This document shows positions 46,450-64,000 of a stretch of 64,000 bases of DNA, piece by piece (the first letter of the stretch is position 1; each line of letters opens with the position of its first letter). The DNA is from Rhododendron vialii (lineage: Eukaryota; Streptophyta; Magnoliopsida; Ericales; Ericaceae): contig NC_080557.1 of assembly GCF_030253575.1 (NCBI RefSeq), forward strand, positions 16,034,001-16,098,000, given 5' to 3'. Below the pieces are notes generated by a model, which did no database searches, had not been told where the DNA came from, and worked only from the letters and a program-made list of their open reading frames with translations. Both the position numbers and the translations under genes were made by a program.

Positions 46450-49400
46450 ATGCCGGATTTCCCGATAGATTTGATCGTCGACATACTCTTGTGGCTTCCC
46501 GTGAAACCGCTTTTGCGTTTCAGGTGCGTTTCTAAACCGTTTTGTGCTCTCATAGACAGTCGCAATTTCATCAAATCACATCTCAAGCGATCTACCCGAA
46601 CTAGAAACCATCTCACCCTCGTACTCTGGGATTATGTTGATTGTATCCCATCTTCGGTTAACTTCGATTCGCTGGTTAACTTCGATTCGCTGGATAATGC
46701 CGTAGAACTCGACCACCCTTTTGGGTCTAGTTTTTGGCCCACTGCAATTGCGGGTTCTTGTGATGGATTGATTGGTTTGCGTAACGATGAAGAATATAGT
46801 CTTGCTATTTGGAACCCATCTACCCGAAGGTGCCAAAGGTTACCATTTACGAAGATTGATTACCCTGGCTATGATATCTATTTCAAGCATGAAATGTACG
46901 GTTTGGGGTATGACTCCGTTACTGATGATTATAAGATGGTGAGGTTTGTTCAGTTTTTTCAACGTGGTACAGACAATTTTGTCTCCTCAGTTGAGGTCTA
47001 CAGCATGAAGTCTAATTCATGGCGAAAGATTCGGGATTTCCCTTATTGTCTCTATCACGAGCAATGTTGTGCCGTGCTTGTTGGAAGTGCTTTACACTGG
47101 GTAGTGCGTCGATTGCCTTCTGATACTGCCAAAATTGTTGCTGCTCTTGATCTTACAACTGAGGACTATCGAATAGTGCCACAACCTGAATTTTCTGACA
47201 ATGCCTTTGACATGGATGTAGCAGAGTTGGGAGGGTGTCTATGCATACTTTGTGATTATGTCCAAGTCCGAGTTGATGTGTGGGTGATGAAAGATTGTGG
47301 AGTGAAGGAATCGTGGAGCAAACTATTTTCTGTAGCACAACCGGAAGTGATTCAATCATTTGATTCTTTGATTCCTGTAGCTTATTCAAAGATTGGTTGT
47401 GAAGTCCTATTGGTTCAAGACAATACAAAGCTTGTTTGGTATGATCTCGAGCATAAAACAATTAAAAAGATCAAGACTCATGATATAACGGATGGTTTTG
47501 AGTCATTTGTCTGTGTCGAAAGCCTTGTTCCACTTAATGGATGATGCGTTGTACTCAATGAAGAGGGTGAAACTTATGCCACGGATTAGCACGATAAAAG
47601 GAAGGAGAAGAATACACCAAATCAGAAGGGTAACCAGAGGTAAATAACACAAGTCATTGTTGTTTTCCGACGATATCTTTAATGTCGCTTGATTGATGGC
47701 GGTCGTGAAATTGAAAATTGTTTCAGTTGGCATTTGGAAATCTCTGTTTTGATTTAGTCGATTAGACTTCTGTGTATATGTGCTAGTGTGCTATCAATGT
47801 TTCAGGAGAATTAGTTCTGTGCTTGCGTGTTTTCAGATATATGTTGATACTATGACATAAGATAGTCTTCAACTATTTAGTACAAAGTGTGAAATACTAT
47901 GGCATCCCATCTAATATAAAATGAGACTATTGTGGTTTAATATAATGTCAATCAACACATCTTACGATTCTTATCAAGAAAAGCTCTTAAGTTACATGGG
48001 CCACAGGCATTTTGCTCGTTCATTAACATAGTTTATGACAAATCCCTCTTTTGTACGTGGGTGGCATCCCTTGAAGCCTTCTTCATAAAATTTTATTACG
48101 CATCAAAAAAAAGTTTATGACGAATCCCACCCTTATTCATTTCCTCTTAACATGTGATTTGTCTTATGACCATTATTCCTTCTAAAAATTGTGCCCAAAA
48201 AGATAGTTTAAGATTTTGGGCATCTATAACAGTCATCCTCAAATCTTAGATTTTCATATTAATGAGAGAGAGTGTGCGTATTTGTCTCCGTAGACCTTGT
48301 TAGTTGTTACATGACGACATAGAGTTTCAATTTTCTTATTTTATGAGGATTATGGAACTCAAGTTTTGGCTTTGTTATGGCTGGCAGTATTCCCTTTCAG
48401 AGAGGTAGATTGCCTTCTATAGACTGTCTTTCCATATTGGTTGGCAAGTATTTTGCTATTTTCCCTCTCATTACTTACCTCTTTCTTAAGACTTTTTCCC
48501 TTGAATTTCCTTTGTTTCTATGAGAGAGAATTTCTTCTCGATGGGGTACAGAGTGGTTCTTTAGGCAAGTGGAGTAATTCCGTCGATTGTCCTTATTCAC
48601 AATGTATCCTGCTATTATCATATATTCTACTGGTATTCTCTACATTTGGCATCGCCTGCTCTCTAAAATAGCTTTCTTTTAGTTATTTTGGGTTTTCAAT
48701 TGGTTAAAGGGGAATAGGAGAGCCGGAAGTGAGACTCGAACCGCAGCTTAAAAGTTCACTTGCTATCGCCGTCTGTGTTTCTAGTTGTAGCTGTGCAAAT
48801 AGAGTCTAGTTGAGTTTCTTACTTTGCCTAGAGTGGTGGGCATACATTGATGCATATTGAATTGATCTCTTTCTTGATACTATCCTAGTATCCTTAACCT
48901 CGTTAGCTGGAAATTCACTAACTCACATAACCATCAATAATCTTCTCCATATCAGGTTTTTTTGTATGATCACTGCCGTGATGGTTCGATTAGATAAGTG
49001 GGCATGTCAACTGAGTACTGAGGATCAGAAATTCAAAGAAAAGAAAAGAAAGAAGACCAATATACTGGTAGTATATCATAAGGGTAACCTGTATGTATGT
49101 GTGACGAAAATACAGTGGGGAACTCTTGCAGTTAACGTATCCCTTTTGTTTAGTGATAATTATGGTTTGTGTATACTTCGCTTAGTGTACTTTATGCTAA
49201 AGTAATCAATAGCCATCTTTTGGCATGTAATGGATCCCTTCTTGTGTAATGAAGTTCGTTGGGGCTTCAGTTTAATGCTTTGCATGGGAACTAGTAATGT
49301 TGGATCCTTCTTCAATTTCGTTTTGCTTAGCAAGTTTCCTATATTGGTAGGGCTGCTCATTATGGAGTGGTTTGGTGAAAAGAAAATGTTGTCCTTTCAC

Positions 49401-49570
49401 CTGACAATCTAGCACATGTGTCTTTGTTAACATCTCGAGATTGATGGGTTTTTCTTTTGGCTTTTTTATATGAACCCTCATGCTTTACATGGTTGTTTTC
49501 GACTTTTCGTTATGTTACTATGTACCCAAATAAGTAAGGGTTACGAAAGGAGTTGTGCTCGTGTTTATGA
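46405..49570. repeat. Segmental duplication, copy C (~3.15 kb)
   Basis: Collinear with 18263-21310, from GAGACACGGAG to CTCGTGTTTATGA. The non-coding 47545-49570 part contains no recognisable gene; its short open frames are not conserved with copy A. Confidence 0.9.
46450..47544 (+). CDS. F-box/FBA protein (copy C), slightly truncated C terminus
   Basis: Close paralog of the gene at 18309 (about 88-90 percent identical by eye) and likewise a predicted SCF ubiquitin-ligase substrate receptor. It is 364 aa with the F-box at 1-45 (PDFPIDLIVDILLWLPVKPL, RFRCVSKPFCALI) and FBA_1 domain behind it (IWNPSTRRCQRLP, GLGYDSVTDDYKMV, NSWRKIRDFPYCLY). Two differences stand out. An 18-bp tandem duplication gives VNFDSLVNFDSL near residue 70. 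A CGA-to-TGA change after LVPLNG removes the last 15 residues that copy A has; the lost tail is still readable in frame to 47589. Both domains are complete, so it may work. It begins 167 bp from the MULE right end. Confidence 0.88.
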   Translation: MPDFPIDLIVDILLWLPVKPLLRFRCVSKPFCALIDSRNFIKSHLKRSTRTRNHLTLVLWDYVDCIPSSVNFDSLVNFDSLDNAVELDHPFGSSFWPTAIAGSCDGLIGLRNDEEYSLAIWNPSTRRCQRLPFTKIDYPGYDIYFKHEMYGLGYDSVTDDYKMVRFVQFFQRGTDNFVSSVEVYSMKSNSWRKIRDFPYCLYHEQCCAVLVGSALHWVVRRLPSDTAKIVAALDLTTEDYRIVPQPEFSDNAFDMDVAELGGCLCILCDYVQVRVDVWVMKDCGVKESWSKLFSVAQPEVIQSFDSLIPVAYSKIGCEVLLVQDNTKLVWYDLEHKTIKKIKTHDITDGFESFVCVESLVPLNG

Positions 49571-49574
49571 TCAG

Positions 49575-51460
49575 GGCCCAAACCAGCACAGCTTCAGGAA
49601 GTTTAACAAGTTGGAAGTTGGAGCTGAGCACAATTGTTGCTTTTGATTAAACACAGGAATTTTCCTTTGGTTATTCATCAAGGATCTCTTGCATCATTTC
49701 CCATACCGCACGTTTTCCTATATGACATAATAAGCATGTTTTTGTTTTTGTAACAACAATCCGACATGTCATTGATTTGAATTGTTAGCTAAGATATTTG
49801 CATAGTAAAGATAGTAGCCGTTTCCCTCGATCCATTAACATCTGAAACGAAAGAGTATTTTCTTATCTAAATTAACCATAAGGCGTATTGAGGTTGTTGA
49901 CAATTGTTGTGCGAACCGAGACAGCAGTCGATGTTTTGCAGATAATGGTTCCGCTCATGTTTGGTGAAAGTTATGGGGGGCTACAGTCGTATGCTTTGCA
50001 TGCGAACTATGGTTAGATTCTCCTTGATTTCTTTTTGCTCCTAAACTGGTTGGGATTCTTGGGAATGCTCATTACGTAGTGACTCGGGTGAATAGAAAAG
50101 TGGTGTGCTTACATTTGACAATCCATCGCACGGTGTCTACATCATCAGGATTCGGTTAATTATCTGATTGTCGTTAACACGCAGCGTATGGCCTGGCCAA
50201 ATCCTTTTCGGCTAACCGTGCAGATTTTGGATCTATTTGAAAAGGCTTACAGGGGCTGCCTTGAAAGGGAAAGATTTAAACAGTTATTGTAGAAGAGCTT
50301 TCGTGGAACTGTTGTTAATACTAGTTCAATCCCATTGAAAACTTCGTTTGGGTATTATATCGTCCTCATTGTGAAGACGGACCTGGTTCTATTGAACATC
50401 TCTTGTATAGATAGATAAAACGAAAGCTTGGTTGATTTACATTGGTTTTTGGAGTACTTTTTTATAATAAAAAAAAAAAAAACTAAAGAGAAAAAAGATA
50501 TAGTAAGCTCCATAGGTCGAGCCTAAGTCACATAATGCGCTTGCGTACGCGTGGGCATGAAAACGTTTTTTAAGGAAGTTCTAAACTAGTAATTAAAACT
50601 CGCAAGAGTGATAATTGAAATTGTGAGTGAAGGCCATACTGAAGGATTACGTTATTGAAGGCCGAGCTCCTTTTGGTTGATTTACATTTGGTTTTGGTCA
50701 TTTGTTACAGAATTTTGTATATTCTTCATAAAAAAATTTGGTATGGTCCTTCTATTTTACACAGAATTCAATCTTCGTCCTGTATATTTGGAATTATTTT
50801 AGAAAAATGGTCCCTCTAATTTATACGAATTCTATTTTCGTCCCTAAACCACCATTTCTAAAGTTATTCCTAAATTCTTTGATTTCGAATACCACACCTA
50901 CCTAGCTATTACCTCTATTTCCGTTAGTTTTCTCCCAAACTTCAATTGGATCATGTTTGAAACCCTAATACCAAAAAAACAACAATAATTATAATGGGTG
51001 TGGATGTGTGTGTGGAGAAATTTTTCGGTACTGGGTGGGTACTACTTGGCCGTGCCCACGTGGTGCCCGAGCAATCTATCCGGGCCGTTCGAAAGTGTGT
51101 TAGATGGCCCAGATTGAAATCCTCTCTCTCATTTCATCCCACCACTCTCTCTTCTCTTTCTCTCCTTTTTCTCTCACAAAATCTAAGCTGTCCAAAATCG
51201 AAATAGACGCCCTGGATGTGCCGAGCGGGCATGTACCTACCAGGCACTGAAAAATTTCTCGTGTGTTTGGGTGTGTGAGTGGGTGGTGCTAGCAAATTTT
51301 GAAAAAACAAATACAAAAGGGAAATGATAATGTTAAAATTGTTTTTGTTTGTGCTAAAATTCTATTGCATAAAATCTTTGTATCAACACAAACAAAAACA
51401 GTTTTGGTATTAGCAACGCCCATAAAAAAAAAACCCCAATTTAAAATGTCTATCACATTA
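49575..51460. other. Intergenic DNA with decayed repeats
   Basis: 49965-50145 is an older, diverged copy of the 49265-49425 stretch (GCTTTGCATG(C/G)GAACTA, GGGAATGCTCATTA, TTGACAATC). Around 50345-50420 a frame reads RPHCEDGPGSIEHLLYR, similar to the zinc-finger (zf-RVT) end of plant LINEs. 50740-50870 is a decayed arm of the Mutator-type foldback family (GGTCCCTCTAATTTATACGA). No intact gene. Confidence 0.45.
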
Positions 51461-51465
51461 CCACC

Positions 51466-51725
51466 GAAGGTGGTAGCCCGAATGGTAGGGCCTCCCTCTT
51501 ACCCAAGCGAGACTCGGTTTCGAGTCTTGAACTAAGTCTCGCCAGTGGCAAAGGACTAGGGGGTTTGTGCTCCTGACACCTTGTATTTAGGTGGTGTTAT
51601 GGTAACGGCTTGTCCTCACGGATAATAACTATGGCTCAACCGGACATTCCATAGCGGGTCGGAAGCCCATATGGTCACGTCCAATGGGAGTTGCTACGCT
51701 GTTCGTCCCCTCCTACCTTTTGGTG
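51466..51725 (+). mobile_element. tRNA-derived SINE
   Basis: The head has RNA polymerase III promoter-like boxes: A-box-like TAGCCCGAATGG at 51474-51485 and B-box-like GGTTTCGAGTC about 30 bp later, as in tRNA-derived plant SINEs. The body (CTAAGTCTCGCCAGTGGC ... CCTACCTTTTGGTGATTAAA) has no coding frame. Target duplication not established. Confidence 0.55.
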
Positions 51726-51945
51726 ATTAAATAAAAATTGTCTACCACATCCGATTTTGCCCATGGTCCCAAAACCGGATCAAACCGGACCCGTTTCACC
51801 CCTGCTTACATGGCGTCACGCTATTGGCTTACTTGACGACGTACCACGTAATGCTATTAAAATGAGAAATAAATTACTCTGCATAGAGCATATGCACATA
51901 CCTGTTTGGATCTTCAATTGATCGAGTTAGAGGGAGAGAGCTCCA

Positions 51946-59671
<7,726 letters not shown>

Positions 59672-59999
59672 ACTAGTAAGACACAACAGACACTGGAAAC
59701 AGAGGTGTTCTTTTTGAATAAATACAAAATGCCAAAAAATCTTTAGAGGTATAGTTTGGTACATGCCATGTAATTTGTGTGGTCATATTTTGATTGGACC
59801 ATTTAGATGACCATAACTTTGCTAAAGAATGTCGATACAACATGGTTGTCAAGTTTTATGGAGTATCTGATTGGGTTGTGGTTTATTTGTTGCGGGGCTT
59901 GGGCCTCCAATCATGCCCATAATGCATCTTGAGGTGTGGAATTTGCTGCTGCCGCTTGTTGTGTTTTGTTAAGCATGTCCAGTTTGACCAGCATTTTGT

Positions 60000-60000
<1 letters not shown>

Positions 60001-60080
<80 letters not shown>
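60001..60080 (+). repeat. (CT)40 microsatellite
   Basis: Uninterrupted CT repeat of 80 bp, about 330 bp downstream of the membrane-protein stop codon. The sequence after it to 60770 shows no gene. Confidence 0.95.
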
Positions 60081-60081
<1 letters not shown>

Positions 60082-60768
60082 TTCTGGGCCAGCTTATGTG
60101 CACCTCAACCAATCTCTAGAGGACCAATTCCACTGCCCATGAGCGGCTCATGTATAGCCAAACCAAAGCTCTTTATGGAGTGGCCCCCATAAGAGTTTAT
60201 AGCACCTAGGAGGCACATGAAACTTAAGAGGGAGCGAACTTTTAAGTTTAGGCCTTGACCACCAAGCCAACCCCTCGGGGTTGGTCTTTTGTAATTGTTT
60301 GTTCCTTCCAATTCATTTTTTTGCTGTTGTTGCATCTCTTTCATGTTTCATTTTTCAAATGCAACTTTATTGCCACATTTACCGATTGGAAAGCATGATT
60401 TCTACCAGAAAAAAAACTTCCACGTTAGGCGTAATGTAACATAAACCATACGTTTAAGCATCATTATCGAGAAAAGATATCAGCCACCCACCAAATCGCG
60501 ATTGGTCTATACTTAGTGTGATAATCTTATTCAGCAAAGAGGCCTTGAAAGATTACTTAACTAAAGGCTAAATAAATAAACTCACTATACGGGTCTGGGT
60601 AATCATAGTCCTAATCAAGGGCGGCTCCGCTACTACTTGAGGGGTTCAAAAAATGTGCTAAAATTTTCGTTTTTTCCGATATGCAATGTGATTTTTCTTT
60701 AGTATTGCTTGCATTGGATTAGTAGAGCGAAGTCGAAATGAATAAAATCCACTTAAATTTTTGAATAA

Positions 60769-61104
60769 TTATATAGGATGCTCAAGAAAACACAATAATT
60801 AAAGCCCAATAAATTTCTAAATAATATAAAACTTTCGAGTTGCATAGAGTTTCGTATCACAAAATTCTTCTATACATTTTTATCACCGCTGAACTCAAAC
60901 CCTGGAGCCGCCCCTGGTCCTAGTAAATGCTCTATGTAATTATATAGCATGCTTAACAAAACACAATAACTAAGGCCCAATAAATTTCAAGATAATATAA
61001 GACTTTCAAGTTATATAGAGTTTTGTATCACAACTCTTTAATACATTTTTGTCACCACTAAATTCAAATCCTGAAGCCACCCCTGGCCCTACTAAAATGC
61101 TCTG
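60769..61104. repeat. Two-copy direct repeat, ~170-bp unit
   Basis: Units at about 60769-60936 and 60939-61104 share AACACAATAA(T/C)TAA, CCCAATAAATTTC, TAATATAA(A/G)ACTTTC, and an end AA(C/T)CCTG(G/A)AGCC(G/A)CCCCTGG. A related GGCGGCTCCGCTACT motif at 60622 suggests a longer decayed element. Confidence 0.75.
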
Positions 61105-61429
61105 GTCTTCAGTTTCATGTTGATACCGATGTCAAAATTTTGCCATTTTCGACTTTTTGGGAGAGAGAGAGAGAGAGAGACTCGCAAACATACATACTTC
61201 ACATCTAAGTGTGCCAATTACAAAGCAACAGATGCATCTTTTGAGGCATATTAATGGCTAAATATTGCATTTGGAAAAGCATATAGTCTGATTTTTCAAA
61301 CAAAATCTGAATTTCAGGGGAGATCAAAGGATATAAGAATTGAAAGAAAATCTTTTTTATTTAGCACTTGGGACGAAAATAATCGTAGTAATTACAAAAT
61401 GTATGTACAGAATACAGATACTATAAGCC

Positions 61430-63986
61430 TCACATCTCAGATAAAAGGTTGCTTATTTTCCTAAGCTCCTTGAGGGCTGCCACGGCTGTAACTTGTCCTT
61501 TGCCTACAATAACATTTTTCGAGAAGTTTTCCGATGATCCCACTTTCCCAGACTCTTGCTGGAAAACTGAGTCGATTACCTGCAATGCAGATGGTTAGAT
61601 GCAGCTGAAGCAGATCCTAAAAGAGAGAGGAAACGGCAGTAAATTCCATAGCAATATTTGGTCAAAATACAACTTCTAAGTTCCAAGTGATCCAGCGAAC
61701 TGATTCGCAAATAAAAGTTTTCAAGGCTTCATTTGTTTCAACAAAAAATATTTGACGTCCAAACATAAATCTCCTGGTAAACTGAAATCAATAAATTTCG
61801 TATATTTCCTGTCGTTCAGTTGGAAACTTCAAAGGAAAATTTTCTCCTGCAGTCGCAAAGAGAATGCTTGGAAACAGGACTACCAAATCCATCATATCTT
61901 CCAAAGAAAACCAAACTAGTACATATTGAGATGTCGGGATGAGAATAAGGTGGCGACTGATACCAAAAATGACCCAGAAAGATTGAGTCCGTCAGTTCAG
62001 TGTAAAACATTCTTCTGCCAATTATTTTTACAACTAAAAAATAATTAGCAATACCATACTTAGCAAAACACTAAAACTAAAAAACCATACTCAGCAATAC
62101 CATTTTACATCCAAAGAAACAGTGCCTAAGAGCCAACTTGTTTGACAGGACTAACAGTGAAGGACATAGTCCCGTTGTTCTAATAGTGGGGGAATTATTA
62201 ATACAAGACCCCCATAATATTGTATATCCAACATCCCACCTTTAGTGTTGGATATTTTTAATCCGGGCAGCAGAAACTTTAACCATACGCCGGATATGTA
62301 GTCGCCTTGGACATATAGTCCAAAACCAGTGCTCATATCCGATCAAGAAAACACAGACCACCTTTTAAATAATTATTACAAGGAGAGAACTTCAGCGAGA
62401 AGGAAGGAACTGGACGTGCCAAAGGTAATATCAAAAGTGGAGTCTTGGACAGAAACAGAAATTATGGGCCAAAAGTTGCAAGCCAGCTATTATATATTCA
62501 TGCCTATTCAACCATCTTAGCAAAATAAATAGTATGATTGGTACCTGAATATTCTCGAGCATAGACTGACCAAGATTCCTCAATGTGATCATCACATTCT
62601 GATCCACAGCATCGCCTTTGCTACTTACAGAAGAGTTATTTGAGCCGCCCACCATCAAACCAGCTGCTGTATTATTCTGATCACATCCACCATCGGAAGC
62701 TCTCGTAGCCTCAGATACGCCTCTTTCTGAGGTATCATCACCATTGTTCCGCCCAAACTTCCAAAGCCAGTGGAATTTACCAGACAAAGTCTTCCGGTCC
62801 TTCAAATTTGCCATTGGTTTTCCCATAGGATCGTCATTCTGTCCAGATTTTAAAGAGACATCCTCTGGAATATCCAATCTACCTGAGTTTTTTCCCAGAG
62901 AGTCTTTATTCAGTCCAGATTTCGAAAAGTCATCCGCCGGAGAATCTGAGACTGGAAGAGGAGACGAATCTTCCGTAAAACTCCTACTCCTGTCATCATC
63001 ATTTTCATTAATGGATAGATTGGATGCAACACTACTTCCACCCGATTGATTTTGGAGGCCATCTGGACTTGGGGAATCTGAAAACATGGAAGAGTTATCT
63101 TCACTTCCAGCATTGCCACTCAAACCCCTCTCCTCATTACAGCCTATTTTCACTGAATCTAAATCACAGCCTATTTTCTCTGCATCTTCCTCTGATTCAA
63201 GTTGTCTGGACAAATCCTCAAGCAAACTTCTCCTTATGGGTAATTTGGGGTCCTTTTTGCTGCTGCCATCAACCTTTGAAGGGGATGGGGCAGATTCAGT
63301 TCTAGATAGACTCAACCTCACTTTTTCTGACCAACCCTTTTTACTGTTTGTATTTTTTTTATCTGACCTACTTTGCTTAACTTCTTCTGCCTTGTGCATA
63401 TCTCTCCACTTCTCTTCCCAATAGCTCTCAGGTACCAAACTCAGAGGAGTCCTTGGGGAAACAGAATCCACTGTAAGGCTATGACTTCTCACATGCACAT
63501 TTTTAATACTTCGCTCGAAGCCCCCACCAGGATGCGTCAGCAATGGCATTGAGGAGTCATTAGCTTCCAGGGCTAGAACCTGCAATGATTTTGCCTTTGA
63601 TAATATTTTCTTCAGATTTACATTGGCTGGAAAATTAAGCAATCTCTGAAGACAGGAAGTAGCATTCTCAGTAGCAAGTAAGGACGATCTCACACAAAGT
63701 ATCATTGATACTGCGACAGCAGAGATAAATGCTCCCCTGCGTGAACTGAGGATCCCAAAGCTAAACCCAGCACCATTACAAGATTTATTTAATTTGCTAT
63801 TGTCATTTGCAAATATTTCATCCCAGATAACTAAGAGATCTCCAAGTGAGAATTCACGCCCAAACAAAACCCTTAACCAGCGAAGTGCAAAATACTGTGG
63901 TTCCACCCCAAGCTCAACAAGGTGACTGTAAAGGGATGCATCGACAATAGAAAGCAAATGGTACAATGCAGAAGAAGCTTCAATCA
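61430..63986 (-). CDS. TBC-domain Rab GTPase-activating protein (TBC1D5-like), 3' part
   Basis: Last two exons in the window: 63986-62545 and 61579-61430 (TGA at 61432-61430); the gene continues beyond 64000. TBC proteins accelerate GTP hydrolysis by Rab/Ypt GTPases in membrane traffic. Seen here: the end of the TBC domain, ALYHLLSIVDASLYSHLVEL, GVEPQYFALRWLRVLFGREF and LVIWDEIFA, followed by a hydrophobic AFISAVAVSMILCVRSSLL. A ~330-residue Ser/Asp-rich, probably disordered tail contains RSLLEDLSRQLESEED and HWLWKFGRN. The conserved end is RNLGQSMLENIQ joined to VIDSVFQQ and ALKELRKISNLLSEM. The exon at 63986 begins after a TACCTCCAG acceptor, mid-codon. The catalytic Arg and Gln fingers lie upstream, outside the window. 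Resembles the Arabidopsis Gyp1p-superfamily proteins of this type. Confidence 0.92.
61580..62544 (-). other. Last intron of the TBC gene
   Basis: Bounded by donor GTACC (62544) and acceptor GCATTGCAG (61580-61582). Contains a stretch at 62140-62340 with short inverted segments (GGACATA, CCGGATAT) but no element I can define. Confidence 0.7.
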
Positions 63987-64000
63987 CTGGAGGTAACCCC

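Overview
The window is nuclear DNA of a flowering plant, most likely a woody eudicot. The evidence is plant-only gene families (ANTH clathrin adaptor, F-box/FBA proteins, plant mobile domain, FAR1-type MULE transposase), GT-AG introns in AT-rich DNA, 5S-derived and tRNA-derived retroelements, and long CT microsatellites. I cannot name the species.

Layout. 1-600 is the 3' end of an AP180/CALM-type clathrin assembly gene (+). 3358-8508 is a short two-exon conserved plant gene (+) with an organellar-type N terminus and a repeat-filled 4.6-kb intron. 8509-18040 is repeat-rich: two Mutator-type foldback elements with perfect 9-bp target duplications, Tourist-like and Stowaway-like MITEs, a 700-bp direct duplication, a 41-nt poly-G tract and a decayed LINE. 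18263-21310 and 46405-49570 are two copies of a ~3.1-kb segmental duplication, each led by an F-box/FBA gene (+). A third, broken F-box copy lies at 30516-31440 and an 80-bp relic at 18046-18125. Between them is a MITE split by a 3.2-kb LTR-like insertion (22293-25474, 5-bp target duplication).

The centrepiece is 32722-46283, which I read as one complete ~13.6-kb Mutator-like element (MULE). It has ~45-bp terminal inverted repeats (about 40 of 45 match) and an 8-bp flanking duplication AAAAATTC. It holds two convergent genes with apparently open reading frames. Left half (+): a plant mobile domain (PMD/MAIL-type) protein of about 650 aa in ten exons, whose N terminus is built from tandemly duplicated in-phase mini-exon modules. 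Right half (-): a transposase of about 1012 aa in five exons with FAR1-type zinc finger, DDE transposase, SWIM finger and a C-terminal OTU-type cysteine protease domain retaining its Cys and His. A short repeat with core TTTCGGTAAC is scattered through the element and reaches about twenty copies in the first transposase intron. A 1-kb internally different relative with similar ends, containing a 5S-rRNA-like relic, sits 70 bp to the left (31600-32651). The right end of the MULE stops 167 bp before the start codon of the third F-box gene.

The right flank carries a Q-rich two-membrane-segment protein gene (51946-59671, +, five exons, HERPUD-like by C-terminal appearance) and the 3' part of a TBC-domain Rab-GAP gene (61430-63986, -). 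Gene models were spliced by eye from reading frames and GT/AG signals; repeat identities and percentages are by-eye estimates.
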